DNA from: VBAS01 sp963773465
GTDB lineage: Bacteria > Bacteroidota > Bacteroidia > Chitinophagales > Chitinophagaceae
Assembly (NCBI GenBank): GCA_963773465.1
Contig: CAVZBF010000001.1
Span: 1,860,001 to 1,924,000, forward strand
Length of the DNA stretch: 64,000 nt
Reading direction: 5' to 3'
Below the pieces are notes generated by a model. That model made no database searches. It worked only from the letters and a program-made list of their open reading frames with translations, and had not been told where the DNA came from. Below, piece after piece: positions 27,997 through 36,840 of this stretch; within the stretch, counting starts at the first letter, position 1, and every line of letters begins with the position of its first letter. Position numbers and translations under genes: made by a program.

Positions 27997-29037
27997 ATGG
28001 AAAATAAAACTAATCAACCCTCTCCTTCCAGCATCATGCAGATCGGGACAGGTTTTTGGGCATCTAAAATTTTGTTGTCAGCAATAAAATTTCAACTGTT
28101 TACCAAACTTGCTGAACGGAAAAAAATGTCAGCCAAAGAAATTAAAACCGATCTGAACTTAAAATGTACCGACCGGCACCTGTTCGACTTTTTAGATGCA
28201 TTAACTGCATTTGGATTTCTTCACCGTGATGGGCTTTTGGAAACTGCTTCCTATTCCAACTCGCCTGATACGGAAACTTTTTTAGATAAGAAGAAGCCAT
28301 CTTACATTGGCGGCCTTCTTGAAATGCTGAATAACCGCTTATATGGATTCTGGGGCAATCTTGAAGAAGCGTTGCTTACCGGTCTTCCGCAAAATGAAGC
28401 AAAAAGAAGTGAAGATTTTTTTGGATTGATCTACCAGGACACAAATAAATTAAGAGAGTTCATCAATGCAATGACCGGGATTCAGATGGGCAACTTTATG
28501 GCATTCGCTCAAAAATTTGATTTCTCTAAATATAAAACTCTCGTTGATGTTGGTGGTTCTGCTGGCTTGCTGTCGTTGATGGTTGCAAAACACCAGCCGC
28601 ATATGAGTTGTACTACTCTTGATCTTCCGCCTGTTGAGCCTATCGCTAAAGAAACGATTGAGAAATTTCATTTGACCGATCGTGTAAAAACACAAAACGG
28701 AGATTTTTTTGCTGATGCTTTTCCCAAAGCCGATATCGTAACGATGGGAAATATACTGCACGACTGGGATGAAGAAAAAAAGATAATGCTGATGAAAAAA
28801 GCATACGAAGCATTACCAGACGGCGGCGCCTTTGTAGCCATTGAAGGCATTATTGATGATGAAAGAAAACAGAATGCATTCGGACTGATGATGAGCTTGA
28901 ATATGCTTATTGAAACCGGTACCGGGTTTGATTATACATTTGCCGACTTTAACCGTTGGGCAAAAGCAACAGGGTTTAAAACAACCGCTTTGCTTCCATT
29001 AGCCGGACCATCAAGTGCGGCAATAGCGTATAAATAA
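27997..29037 (+). CDS. Hydroxyindole O-methyltransferase-like SAM methyltransferase
   Basis: 346 residues. The N-terminal winged-helix dimerisation domain (about 20-90, IKFQLFTKLAERKKMSAKEI) precedes the methyltransferase domain with LVDVGGSAGLLSLMVA (about 182-197), TTLDLPPVEPIA, and the catalytic-base region NILHDWDEEKK, His-Asp being the usual acid-base pair. EGIIDDERKQNAFGLMMSLNML completes the family pattern. Such enzymes methylate phenolic or small aromatic hydroxyls. No biosynthetic partners are next to it, so the acceptor is unknown. Confidence 0.85.
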   Translation: MENKTNQPSPSSIMQIGTGFWASKILLSAIKFQLFTKLAERKKMSAKEIKTDLNLKCTDRHLFDFLDALTAFGFLHRDGLLETASYSNSPDTETFLDKKKPSYIGGLLEMLNNRLYGFWGNLEEALLTGLPQNEAKRSEDFFGLIYQDTNKLREFINAMTGIQMGNFMAFAQKFDFSKYKTLVDVGGSAGLLSLMVAKHQPHMSCTTLDLPPVEPIAKETIEKFHLTDRVKTQNGDFFADAFPKADIVTMGNILHDWDEEKKIMLMKKAYEALPDGGAFVAIEGIIDDERKQNAFGLMMSLNMLIETGTGFDYTFADFNRWAKATGFKTTALLPLAGPSSAAIAYK

Positions 29038-29168
29038 CTTACGACGAAAAAGAAGGCCGAAGTAATGTGATGAATTATTTTGTTACCGGCTGTTGTGCTA
29101 CTATTAAGCTTTCCTTGCGTCGCACTCTTGTACGTCCGGTAATTCTATTCAGCTCTAAAAGCAGCATT

Positions 29169-29204
29169 ACCCATGCCACGATTTTAAACCGTGGCATGGG
29201 TTTT
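29169..29204 (+). terminator. Hairpin with T-run (ACCCATGCCACG / CGTGGCATGGGT)
   Basis: A perfect 12-bp stem (29169-29180 with 29190-29201), a 9-base loop and TTTT directly after it. It lies 131 bases beyond the O-methyltransferase stop and is a credible intrinsic terminator. Confidence 0.6.
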
Positions 29205-29210
29205 CACTTA

Positions 29211-29408
29211 TCCACCCCCATATGAAATCATTCTATATTCGAAATACTTCCCCCGCCAGCGGGGGACAATGAACCGTACTATCAATTATTTGCGTAAAAG
29301 AATACCCTTGAGTTGGCATGTATTAATGTTCGAATAAAGTTATGTTCATTATCCCCCGCTGGCGGGGGCCGGATTTACAATAAAAGAAAATAATCAAAAG
29401 GGGGTGGA
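29211..29408. repeat. Nested inverted-repeat element in a gene-free gap
   Basis: The 29038-29601 gap contains no gene. Outer arms: TCCACCCCC (29211-29219) and GGGGGTGGA (29400-29408). Inner arms: 29250-29274 and 29344-29368 are reverse complements with one mismatch over 25 bases, and each contains its own palindrome (CCCCCGCCAGCGGGGG and CCCCCGCTGGCGGGGG). The 69-base centre has no frame. A fragment of the GTTGCGACG repeat lies before it (29114-29155). I see nothing in 29410-29600. Confidence 0.65.
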
Positions 29409-29601
29409 TTCAACATACATTTTAATTATCACACCTCTCTCATCAAAGCAATTTTCTTCTGTCTCCAATTTTAAGTTTTAATAATTAAATTTGGAACAAG
29501 GGCATTGCATTCAACAAAAACATGCATGGACAACAATCCCTGATGAAAGAAAGCGCTGAAATATCATGACGTTAATAAGAAAATATATATAACATGACGC
29601 T

Positions 29602-30084
29602 ATGAATTTAACCGCACAAATAGCAAAACATTTTAGAGATGTTCATTTCGGAGGCAACTGGACATCCGTCAATCTTAAAGATAGTTTGGTGAACGTAACC
29701 TGGCAACAAGCCACAACACAAGTTTATTCATGTAATACTATTGCCACACTGGTTTTCCATATGAATTACTACATAAGTGCAGTCTTAAAAGTATTACAGG
29801 GAGGACCATTGGATGCTCACGATAAATTTAGCTTTGATCATTCGCCTATCGAATCACAAGAAGATTGGGAAAAATTACTGGATAAAACCTGGGCTGATGC
29901 AGAAAAATTTGCCAGCCTTATCGAGCAGTTGCCGGAGAGTAAGCTTGATGAAACTTTTTCCGACGAAAAATATGGGACTTACTACAGAAACCTTCACGGC
30001 ATCATTGAACATATTCATTACCACTTAGGGCAAATTGTTCTGATAAAAAAAATACTCATGCAGGCTTCTCACACCGAACAATAA
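29602..30084 (+). CDS. DinB/YfiT-like four-helix protein
   Basis: 160 residues. Four-helix pattern with the metal-binding histidines likely in FHMNYYISAVLKVL (helix 2) and IIEHIHYHLGQIVLIKK (last helix, HxxxHxxxG type). DinB-fold proteins are metal-dependent and include thiol-dependent transferases, but most are uncharacterised. Cytosolic. A second, more diverged member is at 33114. Confidence 0.75.
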   Translation: MNLTAQIAKHFRDVHFGGNWTSVNLKDSLVNVTWQQATTQVYSCNTIATLVFHMNYYISAVLKVLQGGPLDAHDKFSFDHSPIESQEDWEKLLDKTWADAEKFASLIEQLPESKLDETFSDEKYGTYYRNLHGIIEHIHYHLGQIVLIKKILMQASHTEQ

Positions 30085-30167
30085 AATAATTTTTAACAAA
30101 AAATGGTAGCAGGGAGATTGTAATTTTAGAGTGAGGGATTATGAACTTTCACCGAAACTACATTTTT

Positions 30168-30686
30168 ATGAACCGTAAAATTTACTCGCTTATCGGTTGC
30201 TGCATTTTTACCATTGCAGCTTACGCACAAAAAGAAATTGGTGCAGAATATCAACACGGTTTTGGAAAATCTTACAACAGCAACAGCGTTGGCGCCATAT
30301 ATGAAGGTTTTAGCACAGGGAGAAGGGGTTGGCAGATAGCGCTTCATTATACGTGGGATACTTTTGTTGCTGATAAAAAGACCAGCGGAGTAAGTGACCT
30401 TGGGCTTTCTATCGGCTATCGTTATGGTTTTAGTTATAGTGCTCATGGAAATATTATTGCCGGTGTTAGGGCAACATTTTCTTTCCTCACTGAAACAGAT
30501 CATACAAAGCTTACTCCTTCGGTTGAATTAGGGTATCACTATACATTTAATCATTTTCTTGAGAAAGGTGGTTTTGCAACCCCATCCTTTGCTTTTGGAT
30601 ATGACCATCCAATAGGTAAAGAAAATGCCGGAGATTATAAAGGCACTGTTTTTATTCCGAGAATTGCAGTAGGTTACCGGTTTTAA
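30168..30686 (+). CDS. Outer-membrane beta-barrel protein (paralogue 1)
   Basis: 172 residues from MNRKIYSLIGCCIFTIAAYAQ, a signal peptide cut after AYA. The mature part is beta-strands (IGAEYQHGFGKSYNSNSVGAI split by turns) ending in an aromatic residue, RIAVGYRF, as outer-membrane barrels do. Probably an eight-stranded barrel. The next gene is a paralogue. Function unknown. An upstream ATG at 30141 is in frame but would spoil the signal peptide. Confidence 0.7.
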   Translation: MNRKIYSLIGCCIFTIAAYAQKEIGAEYQHGFGKSYNSNSVGAIYEGFSTGRRGWQIALHYTWDTFVADKKTSGVSDLGLSIGYRYGFSYSAHGNIIAGVRATFSFLTETDHTKLTPSVELGYHYTFNHFLEKGGFATPSFAFGYDHPIGKENAGDYKGTVFIPRIAVGYRF

Positions 30687-30724
30687 TTTAGAAAATAATT
30701 TTGCAAATGAAGCGTTTTACAATC

Positions 30725-31246
30725 ATGAAACGCTTTATCCTCTTAATCTCAATCTTAACCTTAACTGTTATCGCCTCAGCACAAAACCCCTGGGAATTGG
30801 GCGGTGAATACATGATGCCAATCGGCAAGGGATATAAAAGCAATATTGCTGCCCTTCGTTATGAAAATTTCAATAACAAAACCAGTTTCAGCATTGGGAT
30901 CACATATCATTTTTCACCAAGAGATGCCTACGGTGGTTTTAAAGGGTATGGTTTATATGCAGGATTTCGAAACAGTTTTGGCAATAACGTTAATGGGAGC
31001 AATCCTTTTATCGGCTTAAGAGTATTATTTGCATTTGAAAATTTTGAAGGAAAAACAAATCTCGGAAGCTTAATGTTCACACCAATCGGCGAAGCAGGCT
31101 ATCATTTTGTTTTTGGCAAACATATTTTCACTACTCCATCCATTGGCTATGGCTATCAAATAAAGGTGACTAAAGAACATAATACAAGAGACCAGGATGA
31201 AGGCGGCCGGATTATTCCGGGGCTTGCAGCTGGGTATAGGTTTTAA
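30725..31246 (+). CDS. Outer-membrane beta-barrel protein (paralogue 2)
   Basis: 173 residues from MKRFILLISILTLTVIASAQ, a signal peptide. Same layout as the preceding gene: opening ELGGEYMMPIGKGYKSNIAAL parallels EIGAEYQHGFGKSYNSNSVGA around the same turn, and both end in GYRF. Spacing to the first paralogue is about 38 bases, so they form a tandem duplicate pair. The upstream ATG at 30707 encodes MKRFTI just before MKRFIL, a short repeat of the start region, so the exact start is uncertain. Confidence 0.7.
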   Translation: MKRFILLISILTLTVIASAQNPWELGGEYMMPIGKGYKSNIAALRYENFNNKTSFSIGITYHFSPRDAYGGFKGYGLYAGFRNSFGNNVNGSNPFIGLRVLFAFENFEGKTNLGSLMFTPIGEAGYHFVFGKHIFTTPSIGYGYQIKVTKEHNTRDQDEGGRIIPGLAAGYRF

Positions 31247-31268
31247 AATATCAAAATTCAAAGATCAC

Positions 31269-32672
31269 TCATATACTCTTAACTTCATCCTTCTTATTCT
31301 TATTAAACCAAAACCACATCGGCACTCCGGTTAACATTAATATCAAACCAATTCCTGCTTCTCTTGGCCGTGTTGCAATTGTATTAATAAAAAGTCCTGC
31401 AGAAATTAAGATCACAATTGCCGGAACTACAGGATAGCCCCAAACTTTATATGGACGAGGTGCATCAGGCATTTTTTTCCTTAATATAAAAACACCAAGT
31501 GCCGTAGCTCCATAAAAAATAAATACGGCAAAAATGATCATATCAGTAAGCTGGTCAAAAGTTCCGGATAGAACAAGGATACATGCCCACACACATTGCA
31601 TCAAAAGCGAATTACCGGGCACAGCATATTTGTTTAACTCACCCGCCTTTTTAAAAAACATTCCTTCTTTTGCCATAGCATAATAAACCCTGCAACTTGT
31701 GATCACAGTTGCATGATTACAACCAAGCGTCGTAATAAGAATTAAGATCGCAATAAATAATTCTCCGCCCCTGCCCCAGAATATTTTTACAGCTTCAATA
31801 GCGGCAATCTTATTTCCTGATGCCGTCACTTGTTCAAGATTTTCTATTGGAAGCAAAGAGAGATAAGCAGTATTTACAAGCAAATACAAAGCGATAACAA
31901 TAAAAACCCCGATAGCGATGCCGCGAGGAATATTTTTATTTGCATTTTTTGCTTCACCACCGATAAAACCAACAGAGGCCCAGCCCTGGTAAGCCCAGAA
32001 TGCTGCAAGCATTGCGGTAAACATAGCGCTGAATGTAACAGGTTTGCCGTTGGTTGTTTCCATGTTAAACGCCATACTCAGGTCTGATTGTTCGCTGCTC
32101 AATCCAAACACAATGATTGTAAATAAACCGGCAAACACAAGTAAGAGTATTCCTGTACCGAGCCATGCCCCGGTTTTTAACCCTTTCGTGTTGATCCAGG
32201 TAAGCAATAAGATCAATACAATAGCAGCAAACTTTACATTAAAATTTTTGAAAGGATAAAAAATACCGGCGATATTGAAATCATTTAACGAGGTGAGCAT
32301 TGGCGGAAGGTGTACGATGCTATGCAATGATTCTGCAAAAACATATGCCAATGATGAAATAGCAGCGGTTTGAAGAATGGTAAATGTGGACCATCCAAAC
32401 TGAAAGGCAAAAAACTTATTATAAATTCTTTTGTAATAGGCATAATCACCGCCAGTGTCGGCAAGCAGACCGGCTACTTCAGCATAACTCAATGCTCCAA
32501 ACAAACTGATGATCCCACCAATCACCCATGCGATCAATACCCAACCGGAAGAATGAAGCGCATCGGCCATCGGCGCTACTTTTTTGTACACACCTGATCC
32601 AAGAATATTGGCAATTACAAAAACAATCACCAGTTGAAGACCAAGTGAACGGTTGAGTTGTTGTGATGGCAT
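31269..32672 (-). CDS. APC superfamily amino acid permease (SteT/LAT-like)
   Basis: 467 residues with about 12 membrane segments. The first helix has the unwound substrate motif IANILGSGVYK (about 20-30), followed by the GGIISLFGALSYAEVAGLL helix and DTGGDYAYYKRIY. GFIGGEAKNANKNIPRGI after the sixth helix is the cytoplasmic signature of amino acid/polyamine exchangers. This suggests import or exchange of amino acids across the inner membrane. Single gene on the minus strand, convergent with the barrel pair. Confidence 0.9.
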   Translation of the reverse strand: MPSQQLNRSLGLQLVIVFVIANILGSGVYKKVAPMADALHSSGWVLIAWVIGGIISLFGALSYAEVAGLLADTGGDYAYYKRIYNKFFAFQFGWSTFTILQTAAISSLAYVFAESLHSIVHLPPMLTSLNDFNIAGIFYPFKNFNVKFAAIVLILLLTWINTKGLKTGAWLGTGILLLVFAGLFTIIVFGLSSEQSDLSMAFNMETTNGKPVTFSAMFTAMLAAFWAYQGWASVGFIGGEAKNANKNIPRGIAIGVFIVIALYLLVNTAYLSLLPIENLEQVTASGNKIAAIEAVKIFWGRGGELFIAILILITTLGCNHATVITSCRVYYAMAKEGMFFKKAGELNKYAVPGNSLLMQCVWACILVLSGTFDQLTDMIIFAVFIFYGATALGVFILRKKMPDAPRPYKVWGYPVVPAIVILISAGLFINTIATRPREAGIGLILMLTGVPMWFWFNKNKKDEVKSI

Positions 32673-32700
32673 GTTATTATTTCAATTAAAGTTTAGCGAC

Positions 32701-33048
32701 TTTAAAGACCTCCTTTACCTTATTTGATAAGGTAATAAGGTACGTGTGCAATAAATCCGTCTTTCTACTAAGGTAATATGGTAAAGCCTTACATTCTACT
32801 TGATTTTTACTAATGGTTTAAATATAAACCTTAGTAGAATATTGTTTCATTAAAGCGGCCAAACCTTATTACCATATTTTTATTTTTACAATAGAACTGA
32901 ATTTATAAGGTAATAAGGTAATAAGGGTTAAGCCTTACATTCGATTTGATTTTAATTAAGGACTTGATTAAAAACCTTAGTAGAAAATCGGTTCATTAAA
33001 ACGGCCCAACCTTATTACCATATTTTATTTTTTACAATGGAACTGAAT
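32701..33048. repeat. Tandem 146-bp repeat with internal inverted repeats in a gene-free gap
   Basis: The 32673-33113 gap contains no gene. Two copies, 32784-32902 and 32930-33048, are offset by exactly 146 bases at four checked landmarks (AAGCCTTACATTC, ACCTTAGTAGAA, CCTTATTACCATATTT, GAACTGAAT). TTCTACTAAGGT (32763-32774) is the reverse complement of ACCTTAGTAGAA (32828-32839), and AATATGGTAA pairs with TTACCATATT, so each copy can fold. TAAGGTAATAAGGTA runs fill the junctions (32728-32740, 32905-32925). No coding frame. Confidence 0.75.
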
Positions 33049-33113
33049 AGAAAACGACTATCCTGATAAAAGCAACCTTATTAGCTTCCGGAATTAATAT
33101 CAATTGCATGGAT

Positions 33114-33629
33114 TTACATTTTTTCATCCGCACTTGGACCATACATTCCGGGAACGGGAACATCAATAATCGTAAATAGACAGAAAGCTGGCCACGATGA
33201 TGGATCATGTGATTAAGCCCCCAGCCCCGAATGGCAATCTTCTTTGGCGTAGTAAACATTACCTGCTCTCCTCTTCGCACTGTCCAGTTTTTTCCAAAAT
33301 CTTCATCAGTCATCGTTGACTAGATCTGCGATCGCCTTATCAAGATTTGTTTGAAAAATATTCCAGCAATTCTTCTGTTGAAGCGGCAATACGCGGCGTG
33401 AAATTGAAGTCTTTCATAAAATCAAAATCATCGATATGGATAATATCCGAAATCCAGTGAGTGATCTCGGCGATATGCGTTGCCAGCCTGCCAAGGCTCA
33501 TTGATTTTTCATGCGGCATCCACCCATAACTATCGGGTCTTTTTTATCAAGCGGAACTCTCTCAAGCATTTTCTTTGTTAATGATGATTCATGTTTCAGC
33601 TCGCCGATAAAAGCATCTTTAATTGCCAT
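33114..33629 (-). CDS. DinB family protein (frameshifted)
   Basis: Reconstructed as about 170 residues. The start MAIKDAFIGELKHESSLTKK is at 33629; the middle (ISDIIHIDDFDFMKDF, EELLEYFS) lies in other frames; the 33032-33313 piece gives FGKNWTVRRGEQVMF and IRGWGLNHMIHHRGQLSVYLRLL with the HxxxHRGQ metal motif. A further shift leads to DVPVPGMYGPSADEKM and a stop at 33114-33116. At least three single-base breaks. Twenty bases downstream of the LysE gene, hence the last gene of a likely operon beginning at 36103 or 37884. Confidence 0.7.
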
Positions 33630-33648
33630 AAGTAGAATTTTATTTGGT

Positions 33649-34287
33649 CTAAGAATTCCTTTTTGAAAGCATATTGTACAACTGGAATAGTCCTGCGAAG
33701 ATGAAAACAATTCCCATAAAAATATTCAATGCCCTGTTGCTGGCCTTTAATTTTGTAATGATCCATTTGCCGCCATGGATATAAACTGCAAGTCCTGCCA
33801 ATGAACCCAATCCTGCCCCGGCCGTGAATATATTGAACTGTGAAGTTGTTGGCAAAAGAACTTTGCTATCCAATAACTGTGTGCTCCATAAAAACCAAAA
33901 AGGGATTTGCGCGGGATTTAATCCGCTTACCACCACGCCGAGTAAAAAGCGATTCATTTTATTGTTTATCAGCAAACCTTTTTTGGCACTGGTTTGCCTG
34001 CGGGCAATTATAAATGCAAGTATTCCTAACACAACAAATATGACTACAGTGAGCCATCCCATAATGGTGAATAGCAGTGTATGCTCCACTACCCAATCCA
34101 TTCCCGTTAATGCAAGCCGTAAATAAATAATTTCAACGATCACAATCCCTAAACCATACTTCCATGCATTGGTATGATTTTCCTGCACGCTCAATTGTGT
34201 AGCTGTAAGGTTCATATTGCCGAGCGGCAATTGCCCAAGGAAGCTTATCAATGAGCCAATAAAAAAAACTTTGATCAGTTCAATCAT
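33649..34287 (-). CDS. LysE family exporter (copy 1)
   Basis: 212 residues with six predicted membrane helices. The N-terminus IKVFFIGSLISFLGQLPLGNMNLTATQ holds the LysE/RhtB PGP-like motif as LPLGNMN, and NPAQIPFWFLWSTQLL is the second conserved loop. Family members export amino acids or small derivatives. It lies 20 bases after an ATP-grasp gene; a paralogue precedes that gene. The order LysE / ATP-grasp / LysE suggests that the product of the ligase is the exported molecule (inference). Confidence 0.8.
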   Translation of the reverse strand: MIELIKVFFIGSLISFLGQLPLGNMNLTATQLSVQENHTNAWKYGLGIVIVEIIYLRLALTGMDWVVEHTLLFTIMGWLTVVIFVVLGILAFIIARRQTSAKKGLLINNKMNRFLLGVVVSGLNPAQIPFWFLWSTQLLDSKVLLPTTSQFNIFTAGAGLGSLAGLAVYIHGGKWIITKLKASNRALNIFMGIVFIFAGLFQLYNMLSKRNS

Positions 34288-34307
34288 ATCTATTATCCTG
34301 AAACATT

Positions 34308-35360
34308 TTATAAACCCAATTCAAGGTCTCTTCTCTGTAATTTTTTAAAATCTTTTTTCAGCTGTTGCATAAACAGGTAACCTTTCCGAAAACTCCAATA
34401 AGGAACGCCATTCCGGTTATTTATTTTCCCGATACGATACATATGCCGCCAATGGCTGGAAATAACCTTCAACGCTTTAAAGTAACTCATTCCGCAATCA
34501 TAAATATGATTTGGCTCCGCCCCTGCCCCGTTATATTCAAGAATACTAATATTCTTTCCTTTTTTCAAATCTTCTATTGATGTGCACTTGATATCATAAC
34601 GGCCATAATAAAAACCCGGAGATTCATTATTGATACGGTCGAATACTTCCTGTAGTTGCTGGTCAATTTCGTTATGCAAATTGATAAATTTTGCACCGCG
34701 ATTATGATTTCCTGCCACGCTCAGGTAATAATTTTCTCCGGCAGTTGGAATGGTCAGCCAGTTCGCTTCATGTTTCTTTTTCATTTCCGCAACACGATAC
34801 ATGGCTTTTGGATGTTCATTTACCAACTGCTCTAATGTTTTTTTGCCATTGCCCGTTACATGCAAATAATCTTTTAAAATGAAGCCGGTCACTTGTCCAC
34901 TTGTTTCTCCCGGGTAACGGATATAAAAAACACTAAACTCCATCGGAAGGTCAATAAAAGTTTGAATGATATAATCGACACCGGCAATTTTATGATAGCG
35001 GTTCAACTCCTCTTCTGTTTCAATTACACGAAATAAAACACCCTGCATTCCTTCATCAGGCTTTGCGACAAAAGGATAGCGCAAACCATTTGTTTTTATT
35101 TCTTCTTTTATTTCAGCAATTGATCGTGTTGGTTTAATTAAAATTGTTGTTGGATAAGATCCTGCAGGTAATTGTTTATACATATCCATTTTACTGCCTG
35201 CTTCAAAACCTCCGAAGATCAACGTGGGATTAGAAGGTGTGAAAAAATAAAGTGATCTTGCTTTAATGCTGTAGTATAACCAAACAATACCAACGGGCGC
35301 ATAGATGAGATCAAAAGGCCATAATTCCCAGTTAAAAAGCTTCTTAAAAAATTTCTTCAT
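34308..35360 (-). CDS. ATP-grasp domain protein, D-Ala-D-Ala ligase-like (copy 1)
   Basis: 350 residues. A conserved hydrophobic N-terminus (NWELWPFDLIYAPVGIVWLYY, about 9-30) may attach it to the membrane. ATP-grasp features: PFVAKPDEGMQGVLFRV (lysine and glycine-rich loop, about 95-112), DYIIQTFIDLPMEFSVFYI (hinge), the linker VTGNGKKTLEQLV seen in peptide-forming ligases, and metal ligands in YYGRYDIK and ILEYNGAGAEPNHIYD. These enzymes join a carboxylate to an amine through an acyl phosphate. Close spacing to LysE genes on both sides (20 and about 26 bases). Substrates unknown. Confidence 0.8.
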   Translation of the reverse strand: MKKFFKKLFNWELWPFDLIYAPVGIVWLYYSIKARSLYFFTPSNPTLIFGGFEAGSKMDMYKQLPAGSYPTTILIKPTRSIAEIKEEIKTNGLRYPFVAKPDEGMQGVLFRVIETEEELNRYHKIAGVDYIIQTFIDLPMEFSVFYIRYPGETSGQVTGFILKDYLHVTGNGKKTLEQLVNEHPKAMYRVAEMKKKHEANWLTIPTAGENYYLSVAGNHNRGAKFINLHNEIDQQLQEVFDRINNESPGFYYGRYDIKCTSIEDLKKGKNISILEYNGAGAEPNHIYDCGMSYFKALKVISSHWRHMYRIGKINNRNGVPYWSFRKGYLFMQQLKKDFKKLQRRDLELGL

Positions 35361-35386
35361 ATAAAACTACCGGGCTCTTTTATGAA

Positions 35387-36103
35387 TCACTTATTGTTAT
35401 CATTTTCATCATCCGCATCCATTTTATTTTCCAGGCCATGCGTTACTTCTTCAGGATGTTCCAATTTATGAGCCGTTGTTTTTTTCCTGGACATTTTCCA
35501 AATTTGAATGAGCGCTGTTACCAAAAAGATGCCTCCAATCACCCAATTGATGATATGATGACTGTTTTTTAATTTATCTGCAACAAGACGGCCGCCAAAA
35601 ATAAAAACACAATTACCGATCAATGTGCCCAGGCCAATACCGAGAATATAAAAATTATAGTGCTTGTTTACCGGCAATAGAATTTTTTTTGAAAGAAGTA
35701 CGGTACTCCATCCAAACCAGAAAGGGATCTGTGCCGGGCTTACGGCACTCAACGAAAAGCCAAGTAAAATTTTCGGAAGCCCGCTGCTGAGCACCACACT
35801 TTCCTGCTCGGTTGTACTCATCGCTGCGTGAAAACTGGAGATGGAAAGGACAATAACGATGGCCAGCGTTATCCATTCAAGCATTTTGAAAAGAAATTCT
35901 TTTTTACGGACCCAGTCCATTGCTACCAGCGAAAGACGGACATAGACCATTTCGGCAAATAACGAACCTAACGAAAATTGCAATGCTTGCAGCACGCCAT
36001 CGTTGATGCTTATTTGCATTGCGGCAATGTTCAAAGTACCCAGCGGAAGTGAGCCGAGAAAACTGATGAGCATGCCAATAAAAAATATTTTTGCTAATCG
36101 CAC
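35387..36103 (-). CDS. LysE family exporter (copy 2)
   Basis: About 238 residues with six membrane helices; the opening RLAKIFFIGMLISFLGSLPLG parallels copy 1, and the loop SPAQIPFWFGWSTVLL is conserved. The GTG at 36103 is preferred because it aligns with the start of copy 1; a TTG at 36118 is also in frame. It differs by a hydrophilic C-terminal tail of about 35 residues (KKTTAHKLEHPEEV, then an acidic DADDENDNNK) that copy 1 lacks. 26 bases before ATP-grasp copy 1. Confidence 0.8.
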   Translation of the reverse strand: MRLAKIFFIGMLISFLGSLPLGTLNIAAMQISINDGVLQALQFSLGSLFAEMVYVRLSLVAMDWVRKKEFLFKMLEWITLAIVIVLSISSFHAAMSTTEQESVVLSSGLPKILLGFSLSAVSPAQIPFWFGWSTVLLSKKILLPVNKHYNFYILGIGLGTLIGNCVFIFGGRLVADKLKNSHHIINWVIGGIFLVTALIQIWKMSRKKTTAHKLEHPEEVTHGLENKMDADDENDNNK

Positions 36104-36183
36104 CCTGCGAATGTACAAACTAACGGGTAAGATAAGATGAACGAGTTCCGGTGAAAAATTGCGGAAATAAAGTGAAGATGTTT

Positions 36184-36726
36184 TTAACTCTTCTTAGCAA
36201 AGATTGAAAGTTCAACGGTAAGATCATCACTCATGGAAAAGCTTTTGCCGCCAACGCCAAAATCTCTCCTGTTCAATTTAAATTCACCTTCAAAAAGAAT
36301 CCCGTCGTCTTTGCTTTTTTGTGTAAATGGAAAACTTACTTCTTTAGATACATTTTTAATTGTAATGATGCCGAACATATAGAGGTAGCCATCTCTATTT
36401 GTCGTTGTCACCTTTGTAGATCTGAAACTAAGTTTAGGATATTTTTCCACATCAAAAAATTCAGCTTTTCTCAAATGATTATCTCTTGCTTCCATATCAG
36501 TGTCCACCGTTTTTGCATCAACACTTACAGCAAAACTGGCAGTAGCCAATGATGCGGGGTCAAACGTGATGGTTCCACTGAGGCCATCAAAAGTTCCGCC
36601 GGTATTAATACCAAAATTCTTTATTACGAATCTGACTTTTGAACCCTGGTCTGCAGGTGTGTACGTTTGGGCAGATAGTATAATGGTGCTGAATATGGCT
36701 ACTATTGTAAATATTCTTTTAAGCAT
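36184..36726 (-). CDS. YceI family periplasmic lipid-binding protein
   Basis: 180 residues from MLKRIFTIVAIFSTIILSAQ, a signal peptide. The lipocalin-like YceI barrel is seen in SKVRFVIKNFGINTGGTFDG split at the loop, LSGTITFDP, VDTDMEARDNHLRKAEFFDVEKYP around the conserved DxxMxxRDxHLR motif, and FKLNRRDFGVG. Homologues bind polyisoprenoids or similar lipids. It stands between the two ATP-grasp/LysE units on the same strand, 80 bases from LysE copy 2, and may carry a hydrophobic partner or be a passenger. Confidence 0.9.
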   Translation of the reverse strand: MLKRIFTIVAIFSTIILSAQTYTPADQGSKVRFVIKNFGINTGGTFDGLSGTITFDPASLATASFAVSVDAKTVDTDMEARDNHLRKAEFFDVEKYPKLSFRSTKVTTTNRDGYLYMFGIITIKNVSKEVSFPFTQKSKDDGILFEGEFKLNRRDFGVGGKSFSMSDDLTVELSIFAKKS

Positions 36727-36755
36727 ATAAATCGTTTGACCGTTACGTTAGTTAG

Positions 36756-36779
36756 AACGATTTTTCGGTAAAAACCGTT
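36756..36779 (-). promoter_or_regulatory. Hairpin in the 5' leader region of the yceI gene
   Basis: AACGATTTTT (36756-36765) faces AAAAACCGTT (36770-36779); in minus-strand RNA the single mismatch becomes a G-U pair, giving a 10-bp stem with a 4-base loop, 30 bases before the yceI start. Function unknown. Confidence 0.3.
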
Positions 36780-36840
36780 GCTTTCGGAAGTAAAAATTTT
36801 AAGTTTAACAAATTACAATGTTGTTGCCGGAACCTGGTCA

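Noticed and set aside
32701..33048. CRISPR array
   Set aside because: Only two long units of 146-base period, no short repeats with unique spacers and no cas genes.
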